64,000 bases of DNA from Pseudomonas benzenivorans. GTDB taxonomy: Bacteria > Pseudomonadota > Gammaproteobacteria > Pseudomonadales > Pseudomonadaceae. The position numbers and the translations under genes are program-made. The first letter of the stretch is position 1; each line of letters opens with the position of its first letter. This document shows, one piece after another, positions 1 to 13,283 of this stretch. The stretch is from NCBI RefSeq assembly GCF_024397895.1, contig NZ_CP073346.1:1984001-2048000 (forward strand), given 5' to 3'. A model generated the notes under the pieces. The model made no database searches and was not told the DNA's origin. It saw only the letters and a program-made list of their open reading frames with translations.

Positions 1-46
1 AGCGCCGCCGCCGCCACCAGCAGCAGCGCGACGCCCAGGCAACGCA

Positions 47-47
<1 letters not shown>
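1..47 (-). CDS. Start of an exported protein, cut by the window edge
   Basis: Only the first 15 codons are inside the window. They read MRCLGVALLLVAAAA, a short start followed by a hydrophobic run typical of a signal peptide. The ATG overlaps the parE stop codon (ATGA, positions 49-46), so the gene is probably translated together with parE. In pseudomonads an exported phytase-like esterase is, as I recall, often found between parE and parC. That identity is inference from context; the visible sequence supports only an exported protein. Confidence 0.55.
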
Positions 48-2579
<2,532 letters not shown>

Positions 2580-2656
2580 GGCTGACGGGACTGATGGCTA
2601 GGAACGGGAGGCGGAACGGTAGCAGCTTTCGCGGAGCGGCCTCCAGTGCGCGGCTA

Positions 2657-3472
2657 TCAATAGCCCTTGACGCTGTAGTCCACCTCGAACTGGATGCCGG
2701 TGACGCGCGATACGCCGGTGTCCAGGCGCCCGTCGTCGTGCAGGCGCAGCCAGCGGTAGCCCGGGGCACTGCTGTCGACCTGAAAATCGTCGCTGCCCGG
2801 GGTGAACTGCACGCAGGTCGAGGGCGAGGCCAGCAGGCGCAGGTCGCCCTCCTGCGTGTCGAACTCCTGGTGCACATGGCCCCAGAGCAGCGCCCGCACC
2901 TGGCTGTGACGCGCCAGCACGGCGAACAGCGCCTCGGGGTTGCGCACCCCTATCGGCTCCATCCAGGCGCAGCCGATGGACACCGGATGGTGATGCAGGC
3001 AGATCAGGTGGTGGCGGTCGGGGGCTTCGGCCAGGGCGCGTTCGAGCAGCTGCAATTGCTCATCGGCAAGGAACCCGGGCACGGCGCCGGGAATCGAGGA
3101 GTCGAGCAGGATGATCCGCCAGTTACCCAGATCGACCACCGGCTCCAGCAAGTCGCTGCCGGCACTGGCGCTGCGCATGGCCGGCACCTCGTCGTGGTTG
3201 CCGGGAAACCAGCGGGCCGGCGCGGGGATCACCGCGGTCAACTGACGGAAGCGGGCATAGGAGGCCTCGCTGCCGTCTTGCGACAGGTCGCCACTGGCCA
3301 GCATCAGGTCGATCTGCGGCTGCTCCTGCAGCACCAGGTCGATCACCCGCTGCAGGCTGTCCTGGGTGTCCATGCCCAGCAGCTTGCCGCTCGCCTCGGC
3401 GAACAGGTGGCTGTCGGACAACTGCACCAGCAGTACCGAGGAATCAGCAGCGGAAGTAGGCACGCTCGGCAA
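2657..3472 (-). CDS. cpdA: 3',5'-cyclic AMP phosphodiesterase
   Basis: Class III cAMP phosphodiesterase of the calcineurin-like metallophosphoesterase fold. It lowers cAMP and so damps Vfr/CRP-controlled genes. Metal-ligand motifs appear in family order: QLSDSHLF, GDLSQDG, GNHDE, CLHHHP and GHVHQE. The 271-residue length is normal. The reading frame opens with TTG at 3472, not ATG, preceded by AAGGAG at a 6-base spacing; no better start is visible, and TTG may keep expression low. It is followed by yqiA after 77 bases and lies downstream of the DUF1249 gene, the usual Pseudomonas arrangement. Confidence 0.93.
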   Translation of the reverse strand: MPSVPTSAADSSVLLVQLSDSHLFAEASGKLLGMDTQDSLQRVIDLVLQEQPQIDLMLASGDLSQDGSEASYARFRQLTAVIPAPARWFPGNHDEVPAMRSASAGSDLLEPVVDLGNWRIILLDSSIPGAVPGFLADEQLQLLERALAEAPDRHHLICLHHHPVSIGCAWMEPIGVRNPEALFAVLARHSQVRALLWGHVHQEFDTQEGDLRLLASPSTCVQFTPGSDDFQVDSSAPGYRWLRLHDDGRLDTGVSRVTGIQFEVDYSVKGY

Positions 3473-3604
3473 GACCGTCTCCTTGAGCAGGGTGCATGGA
3501 TTATGCTGGCTAGCGCCGGCGATGGTAAACCCGTGAAGCGCGACTGGGTCACAGAAAAACCGCCGTGCAGGCAGCCAAACGCGACAAAACGACTCTCAGG
3601 CCGC

Positions 3605-4051
3605 TCAGAACACCGGTGCCGGCTCGTGGCCGCAGGCCAGGCAGTGGCTCAGCCACTCACCGAGGAACAGGTTGAGCTGGCTCTTCTCGTCCGGCTGGTG
3701 CATGGCGGCGTTCGGGTAGGGGTAGATGGTGCGAAAGCGCCGGGTACTCTCGGCGCTGACCACCTCGGCCATGCGCGCGTCGTGGTACACCCGCACCTCC
3801 AGCTGCGGCACCGGCAGCCAGGGCAGGCTGTGCTCCTGGCGCACCAGCAGGGTGGTGGTGTAGGGGCAGGCCTCCAGCACGTCCAGCGCCAGCACACCCA
3901 GTACCCGGTCGCCCTGACTGAGGGCGACCCGGCGAGTTTTCTCCTCGCTGCGCATCTCCGGCAACAGGCGCATCAGCCGCGCATAGTTGGCCTCGCAGAC
4001 CGCCTGCAGCTCCACCAGGTCGACCCGGTAGCGCTCGCGCAACAGGTTCAC
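3605..4051 (-). CDS. DUF1249 (YqiB-type) conserved protein
   Basis: A 148-residue soluble protein of the DUF1249/YqiB family, function unknown. The conserved opening is MNLLRERYRVDLVELQAV. I place the start at a GTG at 4051 that overlaps the nudF stop (GTGA) and has an AGGGGG Shine-Dalgarno 8 bases upstream; the in-frame ATG at 4093 would lie deep inside nudF. The nudF-DUF1249-cpdA-yqiA-parE order is conserved between enterics and pseudomonads, pointing to a shared housekeeping operon. Nothing in the sequence identifies a catalytic site. Confidence 0.85.
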   Translation of the reverse strand: MNLLRERYRVDLVELQAVCEANYARLMRLLPEMRSEEKTRRVALSQGDRVLGVLALDVLEACPYTTTLLVRQEHSLPWLPVPQLEVRVYHDARMAEVVSAESTRRFRTIYPYPNAAMHQPDEKSQLNLFLGEWLSHCLACGHEPAPVF

Positions 4052-4647
4052 GACCACAACCCCCTGACCTCGGCGCGGTTGAGCGCCAGCCATTGCAGGG
4101 CGATGATGCTCGCCGCGTTGTCTATACGCCCGTCCTTCAGCGCATCCAGAGCGTCCTCCAGCGGCCAGACATGCACGCGAATGTCCTCACCCTCCTCGGC
4201 CAGCCCATGCACGCCACCGGCGCCCTCGCTGTCGCAACGACCGACAAACAGATGCACACGCTCATCGGAGCCACCGGGCGACGGGTAGTACTGGGTGATC
4301 GGCCAGAGCGAGCCCAGGGTCACCCCCGCCTCCTCGACCGCCTCGCGGCGCGCGACCTCCTCCGGTTCTTCGTCCTTGTCGATCAGCCCGGCGACCAGTT
4401 CCAGCAGCCAGGGACTGGCGCTCTTGTCCAGGGCGCCGACGCGGAACTGTTCGATCAACACCACGGTGTCGCGCTGCGGATCGTAGGGCAGCACACACAC
4501 CGCATCGTGACGCACGAACAGCTCGCGACTGAGCTGCGGGCCCATGCCGCCATCGAACTTGCGATGGCGCAGCTGCAAGCGATCGAGCTGGTAGAAGCCG
4601 CGAAAACAGGCCTCACGCTCGATAATTTCAACATCGTCTCGCTGCAT
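4048..4647 (-). CDS. nudF: ADP-ribose pyrophosphatase (Nudix)
   Basis: Hydrolyses ADP-ribose to AMP and ribose 5-phosphate, clearing a reactive sugar nucleotide. The complete Nudix box spans residues 87-109 and fits G-x5-E-x7-REU-x-EE-x-G-U, with Gly87, Glu93, Arg101-Glu102, Glu105-Glu106 and Gly108. Length 199 residues is usual for NudF. A 4-base overlap couples it to the downstream DUF1249 gene. It is the first gene of the run to parE. The 95 bases before it hold only a hairpin that could end thiC transcription. Confidence 0.93.
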   Translation of the reverse strand: MQRDDVEIIEREACFRGFYQLDRLQLRHRKFDGGMGPQLSRELFVRHDAVCVLPYDPQRDTVVLIEQFRVGALDKSASPWLLELVAGLIDKDEEPEEVARREAVEEAGVTLGSLWPITQYYPSPGGSDERVHLFVGRCDSEGAGGVHGLAEEGEDIRVHVWPLEDALDALKDGRIDNAASIIALQWLALNRAEVRGLWS

Positions 4648-4669
4648 AGCGCCCCCCTATTAGCAGGAA

Positions 4670-4685
4670 CGGGCCCGAAGGCCCG
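4670..4685 (-). terminator. Hairpin after thiC, possible terminator
   Basis: On the minus strand a perfect 6-base stem, CGGGCC and GGCCCG, closes a TTCG tetraloop and is followed by TTCCT. It lies 58 bases past the thiC stop codon. The U-run is weak, so termination may be partial or rho-assisted. Confidence 0.4.
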
Positions 4686-4742
4686 CCCTGTCTCCCATTT
4701 CCGCCTGCCCAGACCGCGACAGACGGAAGCGTTATTCCCCCA

Positions 4743-6875
<2,133 letters not shown>

Positions 6876-6932
6876 TCAAAAAGGCCTGACCCACACGTCG
6901 GATAATGACGCCACGGACGCCCGCCCGCCGAT

Positions 6933-6950
6933 TGTTGCAACCAGGCAACA
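6933..6950. promoter_or_regulatory. Palindrome between thiC and tolC
   Basis: TGTTGC and GCAACA are exact inverted arms separated by 6 bases. It lies in the 427-base divergent region between thiC and the tolC-like gene, about 100 bases before the latter. It has the size of a dimeric repressor site. The rest of this interval, apart from the riboswitch and candidate promoter, shows no gene. Confidence 0.35.
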
Positions 6951-7053
6951 TAGCTTGTCGCAAACTACACTCCTGACGCCATGAGCACTGCTTGACCCCT
7001 CCGGGCGGGCCCGCTTAGCCTTGCCGATTACCGCCAAATCTAGGATTCCCCGA

Positions 7054-8493
7054 ATGCTGCGCAGACTCTCCCTGGCTCTTGCCGTGGCCTCCGCCTCCGC
7101 CGGATTGGCCTGGGCCGAACAGGCCCCGCTGTCCGCCAAGACCGACCTGATCACGGTCTATCAGGAAGCCGCCGCCAACAATGCCGACCTGGCGGCCGCC
7201 CGCGCCGATTACCAGGCCCGCCGCGAAGTGGTGCCCCAGGCCCGCGCCGGCCTGCTGCCTAACCTGTCGGCCGGGGCCAACCTGAGCGACGCCCGCACCG
7301 AGATCGACTCACCGGCCAACACCAGCACGCGCAGCGGTACGGTGTACCAGGCCAACCTCAGCCAGCCGCTGTTCCGCGCCGACCGCTGGTTCCAGCTGCA
7401 GGCCGCCGAAGCGAGCAGCGAGCAGGCCGCCCTGGAGCTGTCCGCTGTCGAGCAAAGCCTGATCCTGCAGAGCGCCGAGACCTACTTCGCCGTGCTGCGC
7501 GCCCAGGACACCCTGGCCTCGACCAAGGCCGAAGAGGCCGCCTTCAAGCGCCAGCTCGACCAGGCCAACGAACGCTTCGACGTCGGCCTGTCGGACAAGA
7601 CCGACGTGCTCGAAGCCCAGGCCGGCTTCGACACCGCACGAGCCAACCGGATCATCGCCCAGCGCCAGGTCGAGGACGCCTTCCAGGCGCTGATAACCCT
7701 GACCAACCGTGAGCACGGCGCTCTCGAGGGCATCGAACACAGCCTGCCGATCCTCGCGCCGACGCCCAACGACGCCAAGGCCTGGGTCGACACCGCGGCC
7801 GCGCAGAACCTCAATCTGCAGGCCAGCAACTACGCGGTCAACGCCGCCGAAGAGACGCTGCGTCAGCGCAAGTCGGGGCATGCGCCGACCCTAGATGCGG
7901 TGGCCAGCTACCAGCAGGGCGACAACGACAGCCTCGGCTTCAGCAACAGCAGCGCCAGCGCCGCCACCTTCAGCGGCGACGTCGAGCAGCGCTCGATCGG
8001 CCTGCAGCTGAACATCCCGCTGTACAGCGGCGGCCTGACCAGCTCCCAGGTACGCGAGGCCTACCAGCGCCTGACCCAGAGCGAGCAGTTGCGCGAGGGC
8101 CTGCGCCGCCAGGTGGTACAGGACACCCGCAACCTGCACCGCGCGGTCAATACCGACGTGGAGACCGTACAGGCGCGCAAGCAGTCGATCATTTCCAACC
8201 AGAGCGCCGTGGAAGCCACCGAAATCGGCTACCAGGTCGGCACCCGCAACATCGTCGACGTGCTCAACGCCCAGCGTCAGCTGTACAGCTCGGTGCGCAC
8301 CTACAACGACGCGCGCTACGACTACATCCTCAACAACCTGCGTCTCAAGCAGGCCGCCGGCACCTTGAGCCCGGCCGACCTCGAGGCCCTGGGCAATTTC
8401 CTCAAGCCGGACTACGACCCGGACCAGGACTTCCTCCCGCCGGACCTGGCCAAGGCCGCCGAAGCGCAGCTGCGCAGCAATCCGGATTACTGA
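7054..8493 (+). CDS. tolC: TolC-family outer-membrane channel (OpmH-like)
   Basis: Outer-membrane exit duct for type I secretion and tripartite efflux pumps. The ATG at 7054 follows AGGA and begins a clean signal peptide (MLRRLSLALAVASASAGLAWA, cut after AWA by inference). A TTG 11 codons earlier is less likely. The mature protein has two OEP repeats with long helical segments. Typical family pieces are PLFRADRWFQLQAAE, GLSDKTDVLEAQAG and the mirrored VGTRNIVDVLNAQRQLY. The 479 residues fit TolC. Adjacency to thiC matches P. aeruginosa opmH. No pump genes sit beside it, as expected for a shared TolC. Confidence 0.93.
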   Translation: MLRRLSLALAVASASAGLAWAEQAPLSAKTDLITVYQEAAANNADLAAARADYQARREVVPQARAGLLPNLSAGANLSDARTEIDSPANTSTRSGTVYQANLSQPLFRADRWFQLQAAEASSEQAALELSAVEQSLILQSAETYFAVLRAQDTLASTKAEEAAFKRQLDQANERFDVGLSDKTDVLEAQAGFDTARANRIIAQRQVEDAFQALITLTNREHGALEGIEHSLPILAPTPNDAKAWVDTAAAQNLNLQASNYAVNAAEETLRQRKSGHAPTLDAVASYQQGDNDSLGFSNSSASAATFSGDVEQRSIGLQLNIPLYSGGLTSSQVREAYQRLTQSEQLREGLRRQVVQDTRNLHRAVNTDVETVQARKQSIISNQSAVEATEIGYQVGTRNIVDVLNAQRQLYSSVRTYNDARYDYILNNLRLKQAAGTLSPADLEALGNFLKPDYDPDQDFLPPDLAKAAEAQLRSNPDY

Positions 8494-8502
8494 TAGACGC
8501 CC

Positions 8503-8536
8503 ATGAAAAAGCCGGCCCAGGTGGCCGGCTTTTTCA
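8503..8536. terminator. Bidirectional intrinsic terminator
   Basis: AAAAAGCCGGCC and GGCCGGCTTTTT form a perfect 12-base stem around a 5-base loop. U-runs arise on both strands, so it can end both the tolC-like gene (+) and waaA (-), which converge here. Confidence 0.9.
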
Positions 8537-8577
8537 TGCCCGCAGGACCATGGCGGCGCCCGGCGGCTGGTCGCCGG

Positions 8578-9861
8578 CTAGTCGAGCAGGCGCCCGACCC
8601 CGTCGAGCAGGCGCTGCAGCGCCCCCTGATTGGCCTGCATCACCGCCAGCCCGGCCTCGCGCATCCGCGCCGCCCGCTGCGGCTGTTGCCACAAGTCGGC
8701 CACCATGGCGGCCAGCTGCTGGGCATCCGCGACTTCGCCAAGCGCCCCGGCCTCGCGCAGCTGGGCGGCGATCTCGAGGAAATTGAACAGGTGCGGACCG
8801 CTGAGCACCGGCTTGCCCAGGGCCGCCGGCTCCAGCAGGTTGTGCCCGCCGTTGGCCACCAGGCTGCCGCCGACGAAGGAGCAGTCGGCCAGGGCATAGA
8901 GAAACAGCAACTCACCCATGGTGTCGCCAAGCAGCACCTGGTCGGCCGCCGCCGGTGCCTCGCCAGCCGAACGGCGCCGGGCGGCAAAACCCTGGCGGCG
9001 GCACAGTTCGAACACCGCGGAGAAGCGTTCGGGGTGACGCGGCACCAGGATCAGCAGCGCGTCCGGCTGCCGGACCAGCAGCTGGCGGTGGGCGGCCAGG
9101 ACGATCTCGTCCTCGCCGGCATGGGTGCTGGCGGCGATCCACAGCGGCCGTCGCTGCGCGCCCCACTGCGCACGCAGTTCAGCGGCCCGCGCGGTAAGCG
9201 CCGGGTCGATGTGCAGGTCGTACTTGATCGAGCCGGTCACCTCGACGCACTCAGCGCGCGCGCCCAGGCTCCGGAAGCGCGCGGCCTCGGTGGCGGTCTG
9301 TACCGCGATCAGGCTCAGCTCGGCGAGCATCGGCGCGGTCAACTTGGCGAAACGGGCATAACCGCGGGCCGAGCGCTCGGACAACCGCGCATTGGCCAGG
9401 ACAACCGGAATGCCGCGACGGGCGCACTGATGAATATGGTTGGGCCACAGCTCGGTTTCCATGATCAGCGCCAGGCGCGGGCGCAGCCGCTCGAGAAAGC
9501 GCGCGGCGGCCCAGGGCAGGTCATAGGGCAGGTAGCAATGCTGCACCCGGCCGGCGTACTCGGGCGCGGCGAACAGCGCGCGGATTCGCTCCGAACCGGT
9601 CGGGGTCATGCAGGTGACGGTAACCGGCAGCTGCGGGTAGCGCGCCAGCAGTTCGCGGATCAGCGGCGCGGCGGCGATGCTCTCGCCCACCGAGACGGCG
9701 TGCACCCAGATGCCGCCGGGCGCGAGCGCCGGCAGGCCGAAGGCGAAACGCTCGCCGATGCGCTTGGCATAGGCCGGTGCCCGCCAGGCGCGATAGGCGA
9801 GACGCAGGCCGACCAGGGGCAGGCCGAGATGGAACAGCAGGCTATAGAGGGTACGATTCAT
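8578..9861 (-). CDS. waaA: 3-deoxy-D-manno-octulosonic acid (Kdo) transferase
   Basis: Inner-membrane GT30 enzyme that transfers Kdo from CMP-Kdo to lipid IVA, the first step of LPS core assembly. The 427 residues are typical. The N-terminal hydrophobic helix (YSLLFHLGLPLVGLRLAYR) anchors it. VHAVSVGE contains the catalytic-base Glu of the family, and METELWPN and the C-terminal FVGGSLVANGGHNLLEPA are diagnostic. It lies between a convergent TolC-type gene and a same-strand LysR regulator, and is a single-gene unit ended by the shared terminator. Confidence 0.96.
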   Translation of the reverse strand: MNRTLYSLLFHLGLPLVGLRLAYRAWRAPAYAKRIGERFAFGLPALAPGGIWVHAVSVGESIAAAPLIRELLARYPQLPVTVTCMTPTGSERIRALFAAPEYAGRVQHCYLPYDLPWAAARFLERLRPRLALIMETELWPNHIHQCARRGIPVVLANARLSERSARGYARFAKLTAPMLAELSLIAVQTATEAARFRSLGARAECVEVTGSIKYDLHIDPALTARAAELRAQWGAQRRPLWIAASTHAGEDEIVLAAHRQLLVRQPDALLILVPRHPERFSAVFELCRRQGFAARRRSAGEAPAAADQVLLGDTMGELLFLYALADCSFVGGSLVANGGHNLLEPAALGKPVLSGPHLFNFLEIAAQLREAGALGEVADAQQLAAMVADLWQQPQRAARMREAGLAVMQANQGALQRLLDGVGRLLD

Positions 9862-9894
9862 GGGCGCGCAGCTTAGCAGAGCCGCGCGTGCCGA

Positions 9895-10779
9895 TCAGCC
9901 AATGGCCAGCAGGTGTTCGGCCAGGCAATCGGCCAGCCACAAGGCCGCCGGGCCCAGCGCCTCGTCACGCCGACAGACCAGCTCCACCACCAGCGGCGGT
10001 GGCGTCCAGTCGCTGCGCAACTCCACCAGTTTGCCGAGATAGGTCGGGTACTGCGCCACATGCCGCGGCAACCAGGCCCAGCCCAGGTTGCGCGTCAGCA
10101 GTTCGGCCATGGCATAGAAGCTGTCGGCGCGCCAGACCTGCGGGCTGATCTGCTCGCCACCGGGGTAACGGCTGTCCTGGGGCGCCATCAGCAGCTGCCG
10201 GTGGCGCGCCAGTTCGCGGCGGTCAACGTAGGCGCACGCGGCCAACGGATGACCGACCCCGCACACCGTGACCATGTCGATGGCGCCGAGGCGCTGGCGC
10301 TCCAGGGCTTCGGGCATACGCTCGTGGTGAAACAGCACGCCGAGGTCGGCCCGGCGCTCCAGCAGCTTGCGCGCCACCTCGCCCTGGGCGGCGCTGGCGA
10401 CCTGCACCTCGAGCTGCGGAAACTGCCGGGCCAGCGCCTCCAGACTGTCGAGCACCAGGGAATAGGGCATTGCCTCCTCCTGGGCCAGGCGCAGCAGGGC
10501 CTCCTCGCCGCGGGCGAGTCCTTGCGCACGGCCCTCCAGGCGCTCGCACTGGCGCAAGACCTCGCGCGCCTCTTCGAGCAGGGTGGCGCCGGCCGCCGTC
10601 AGCTGCGGCTGACGACCGCTGCTGCGGGTGAACAGCGTCACGCCCAGATCGACCTCCAACTGGGCAATCGCGGTGCTGACCGCCGACTGCGCCCTATTCA
10701 TCTGCCGCGCCACGGCGGAAAAGGATCGGCCCTCGGCCACACTGACGAAGAGGCGGACCTGCTCAAGATTCCACTGCAC
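9895..10779 (-). CDS. LysR-family transcriptional regulator
   Basis: A 294-residue LysR-type regulator. The N-terminal winged helix-turn-helix is clear (LRLFVSV-type start, then FSAVARQMNRAQSAVSTAI), followed by a periplasmic-binding-protein-like effector domain. Translation probably starts at GTG 10779, which has AAGGAG 7 bases upstream. It is divergent from the SMR efflux gene with only 86 bases between them, the classic arrangement for a LysR protein controlling its neighbour. The effector is unknown; a toxic cation exported by the SMR pump is a reasonable guess. Confidence 0.9.
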   Translation of the reverse strand: MQWNLEQVRLFVSVAEGRSFSAVARQMNRAQSAVSTAIAQLEVDLGVTLFTRSSGRQPQLTAAGATLLEEAREVLRQCERLEGRAQGLARGEEALLRLAQEEAMPYSLVLDSLEALARQFPQLEVQVASAAQGEVARKLLERRADLGVLFHHERMPEALERQRLGAIDMVTVCGVGHPLAACAYVDRRELARHRQLLMAPQDSRYPGGEQISPQVWRADSFYAMAELLTRNLGWAWLPRHVAQYPTYLGKLVELRSDWTPPPLVVELVCRRDEALGPAALWLADCLAEHLLAIG

Positions 10780-10796
10780 AACCCATCTCCTTTACA

Positions 10797-10815
10797 GATA
10801 GGTATTAAGTTTATC
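10797..10815. promoter_or_regulatory. Candidate LysR operator in the lysR/emrE divergent region
   Basis: GATA and TATC form a short dyad separated by 11 bases, close to the T-N11-A pattern of LysR boxes, in an AT-rich patch between the divergent genes. The arms are short, so this could be chance. Confidence 0.3.
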
Positions 10816-10865
10816 CCATCGCGAATATCCCTAGAATGTCGGTCAGCGCCAACAGGAGGTCCACC

Positions 10866-11198
10866 ATGACCGGCTATCTCTACCTCGCCATCGCGATTTC
10901 CGCCGAAGTCGTCGCCACCGCATCGATGAAGGCGCTGGACGGTTTCAACCGGCCCCTGCCCCTGCTGCTGGTGGTGGGCGGCTACCTATTGTCCTTCTGG
11001 ATGCTCAGCCTGGTGGTCAAGACCATCCCGGTCGGCGTCGCCTACGCGGTCTGGGCCGGCCTGGGCATCGTCCTGGTGAGCGTCGCCGCCGCCTTCCTCT
11101 ACCAGCAGCGCCTGGACCTGCCGGCGCTGATCGGCATGGGCCTGATCGTCGCCGGCGTGGTGGTGATCCAGCTGTTCTCGCAAAGCGTCGGCCACTGA
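10866..11198 (+). CDS. emrE: SMR-family multidrug efflux transporter (EmrE-like)
   Basis: Small multidrug resistance protein of 110 residues, the EmrE length, with four membrane helices. The essential Glu14 of TM1 (AISAEVVATASMKA) and Trp63 of TM3 (VAYAVWAGLG) are both present, so it should be a working proton antiporter for lipophilic or guanidinium-type cations. The start is set by AGGAGG 8 bases before the ATG. It is divergent from the LysR gene. Members of this fold split into drug exporters and guanidinium exporters, and the motif level seen here does not decide which. Confidence 0.92.
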   Translation: MTGYLYLAIAISAEVVATASMKALDGFNRPLPLLLVVGGYLLSFWMLSLVVKTIPVGVAYAVWAGLGIVLVSVAAAFLYQQRLDLPALIGMGLIVAGVVVIQLFSQSVGH

Positions 11199-11262
11199 TC
11201 GGGGCAGCCGCGGCGACCACGCGGGTTATACTGCGCGCCTGTTTTCCTGACGAGGCGCGCCC

Positions 11263-12435
11263 ATGCCCCAAGCTCTGAGTACGGACATTCTGATCGTCGG
11301 CGGCGGTATCGCCGGCCTCTGGCTGAATGCGCGCTTGCGCCGCCAGGGCTTCGCCACCCTGCTGCTGGAAAACGCCAGCCTGGGCGGCGGGCAGAGCGTC
11401 AAATCCCAGGGAATCATCCACGGTGGCGCCAAGTACGCCCTGCACGGCGCCCTGAGCGGCGCCTCGGAAGCCATCGCCGACATGCCGCGGCGCTGGCGCG
11501 AGGCCTTGGCCGGCAGCGGCGAGCTGGACCTCTCCGGCGTGCGCCTGCTGTCCGAGGCCCATTACCTGTGGTCGCCCGGCAGCCTGGCCGGCAACCTGAC
11601 CAGCTTCTTCGCCAGCAAGGCGGTGCGCGGCCGGGTCGACCAGGTCAAGGGCGAGCAATTGCCGCCGGCACTGCAACACCCCAAGTTCAAGGGCAAGGTC
11701 TACCGCCTGGCCGAACTGGTGCTCGACGTGCCCAGCCTCATTGCCCGCCTGGCCGAACTGGCCGGCGATGGCCTGCTGGCGGCCGAGCGCATCGAACCGC
11801 TGCGCGAACAGGGCGCGCTGGTCGGCCTGCGCGTCGACGGCCGGGAAATCCGCGCCCAACGCATCGTCCTCAGCGCCGGGGGCGGCAACGCGGAACTGCT
11901 GGCGGCACTCGAGCTCAAGCAACCGGCCCAGCAACTGCGCCCCCTGCATATGGTGCTGGTCAAGGGGCCGACCCTGAAGCCGCTGTATGCCCACTGCCTG
12001 GGCGGCGGACCGAAGCCGCGGGTGACCGTCACCAGCCACCCGGCGGCAGACGGCCAGTGGGTCTGGTACCTGGGCGGTGACCTGGCCGAGGCCGACGGCG
12101 TGGCCCGCGACGCCGCCACGCAGATCAAGGCGGCGCAGAAGGAGCTGGGCGACCTGCTGCCTTGGGTCGACCTGGGCAGCGCCCAGTGGGCCACCCTGCG
12201 GGTCGAGCGCGCCGAGCCGGCGCAGTCCGGCCTGGTGCGTCCGGACAACGCCTTTCTCGCCGAACAGCAGCGCCTGCTGGTCGGCTGGCCGACTAAACTG
12301 GCCTTAGCCCCGGACTTCGCCGACCGCGTGCTGGCGACACTGGCGCGCGACGGCATCCGCCCCGCGGCGCATCCGCCACTGCCCGATCTGCCACGCCCGG
12401 CCATCGCCCGCCCCGCCTGGGAGGAATTGTTCTAA
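11263..12435 (+). CDS. FAD-dependent oxidoreductase (DAO superfamily)
   Basis: A 390-residue flavoprotein. The N-terminal Rossmann motif is DILIVGGGIAGLWLNARL. GGGQSVKSQGIIHGGAKYAL follows, as in D-amino-acid-oxidase-like proteins, with later strands including RIVLSAGGGNAELL. No signal peptide or membrane helix is seen. Its stop overlaps the next start by one base (TAATG), so it is co-translated with the aldo/keto reductase. The same pair follows emrE in P. aeruginosa as I recall. The substrate cannot be read from sequence. Confidence 0.88.
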   Translation: MPQALSTDILIVGGGIAGLWLNARLRRQGFATLLLENASLGGGQSVKSQGIIHGGAKYALHGALSGASEAIADMPRRWREALAGSGELDLSGVRLLSEAHYLWSPGSLAGNLTSFFASKAVRGRVDQVKGEQLPPALQHPKFKGKVYRLAELVLDVPSLIARLAELAGDGLLAAERIEPLREQGALVGLRVDGREIRAQRIVLSAGGGNAELLAALELKQPAQQLRPLHMVLVKGPTLKPLYAHCLGGGPKPRVTVTSHPAADGQWVWYLGGDLAEADGVARDAATQIKAAQKELGDLLPWVDLGSAQWATLRVERAEPAQSGLVRPDNAFLAEQQRLLVGWPTKLALAPDFADRVLATLARDGIRPAAHPPLPDLPRPAIARPAWEELF

Positions 12436-13244
12436 TGCACACCCTGCACAATCTCCACCGCCCGCTGGGGGCGACCGAGCTGCTGGTCTCGCCGCTGGGC
12501 CTGGGCACCGTCAAACTGGGCCGCGACCAGGGGGTGAAGTACCCCAGCGGTTTCCGCATCCCGGACGATGCGGCGGCGCGCGAGCTCCTGGCCCAGGCCC
12601 ATGAGCTGGGCATCAACCTGATCGACACGGCCCCCGCCTACGGCACCAGCGAGGCGCGCCTCGGCCCGCTGCTGCGCGGCCAGCGCGAGCAGTGGGTGAT
12701 CGTCAGCAAGGTCGGCGAGGAGTTCGAGCACGGCCAGTCGCGCTTCGACTTCTCGCCGGCGCACACGCGCCTTTCCGTGGAGCGCAGCCTCAAGCGCCTG
12801 GAGACCGACTTCATCGACCTGCTGCTGGTGCACTCGGACGGCAACGACGTCGCCATCCTCCAGGGCAGCGGCATCTACGAGACCCTCGCCGAGCTCAAGC
12901 GCGAGGGCAAGATCCGCGCCTTCGGCCTGTCCGGCAAGACCATCGAGGGCGGCCTGCTGGCACTCGAGCAGGGCGACTGCGCGATGGTCACCTACAACCT
13001 CAACGAGCAGGCCGAGGTGCCAGTGCTGGACTACGCCGAGCTGCACGGCAAGGGCATCCTGGTGAAGAAGGCCCTGGCCAGCGGCCACGCCTGCCTGCAG
13101 CCGGGCGAGGACCCGGTGCGCGCCAGCTTCGAGCTGATCTTCGGCCACCCGGCGGTCAGCAGCGCGATCATCGGCACCATCAACCCGCAGCACCTGGCCC
13201 ATAATGTCGCGACGGCCGCAGCGGTGATCCAGGACATCGCCTGA
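12435..13244 (+). CDS. Aldo/keto reductase
   Basis: A 269-residue NAD(P)H-dependent reductase with a TIM-barrel fold. The catalytic tetrad can be placed: Asp in LIDTAPAYG, Tyr in the same motif, Lys in VIVSKVGEEF, and His in DLLLVHSDG. The C-terminal cofactor-binding region includes SSAIIGTINPQHL. It is coupled to the upstream flavoprotein by a one-base overlap, suggesting the two act on related metabolites. The substrate is unknown. Confidence 0.9.
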   Translation: MHTLHNLHRPLGATELLVSPLGLGTVKLGRDQGVKYPSGFRIPDDAAARELLAQAHELGINLIDTAPAYGTSEARLGPLLRGQREQWVIVSKVGEEFEHGQSRFDFSPAHTRLSVERSLKRLETDFIDLLLVHSDGNDVAILQGSGIYETLAELKREGKIRAFGLSGKTIEGGLLALEQGDCAMVTYNLNEQAEVPVLDYAELHGKGILVKKALASGHACLQPGEDPVRASFELIFGHPAVSSAIIGTINPQHLAHNVATAAAVIQDIA

Positions 13245-13283
13245 CCCGCGATCGCGGCCAGCCCCCCCCCGAAAGGAACCGAG

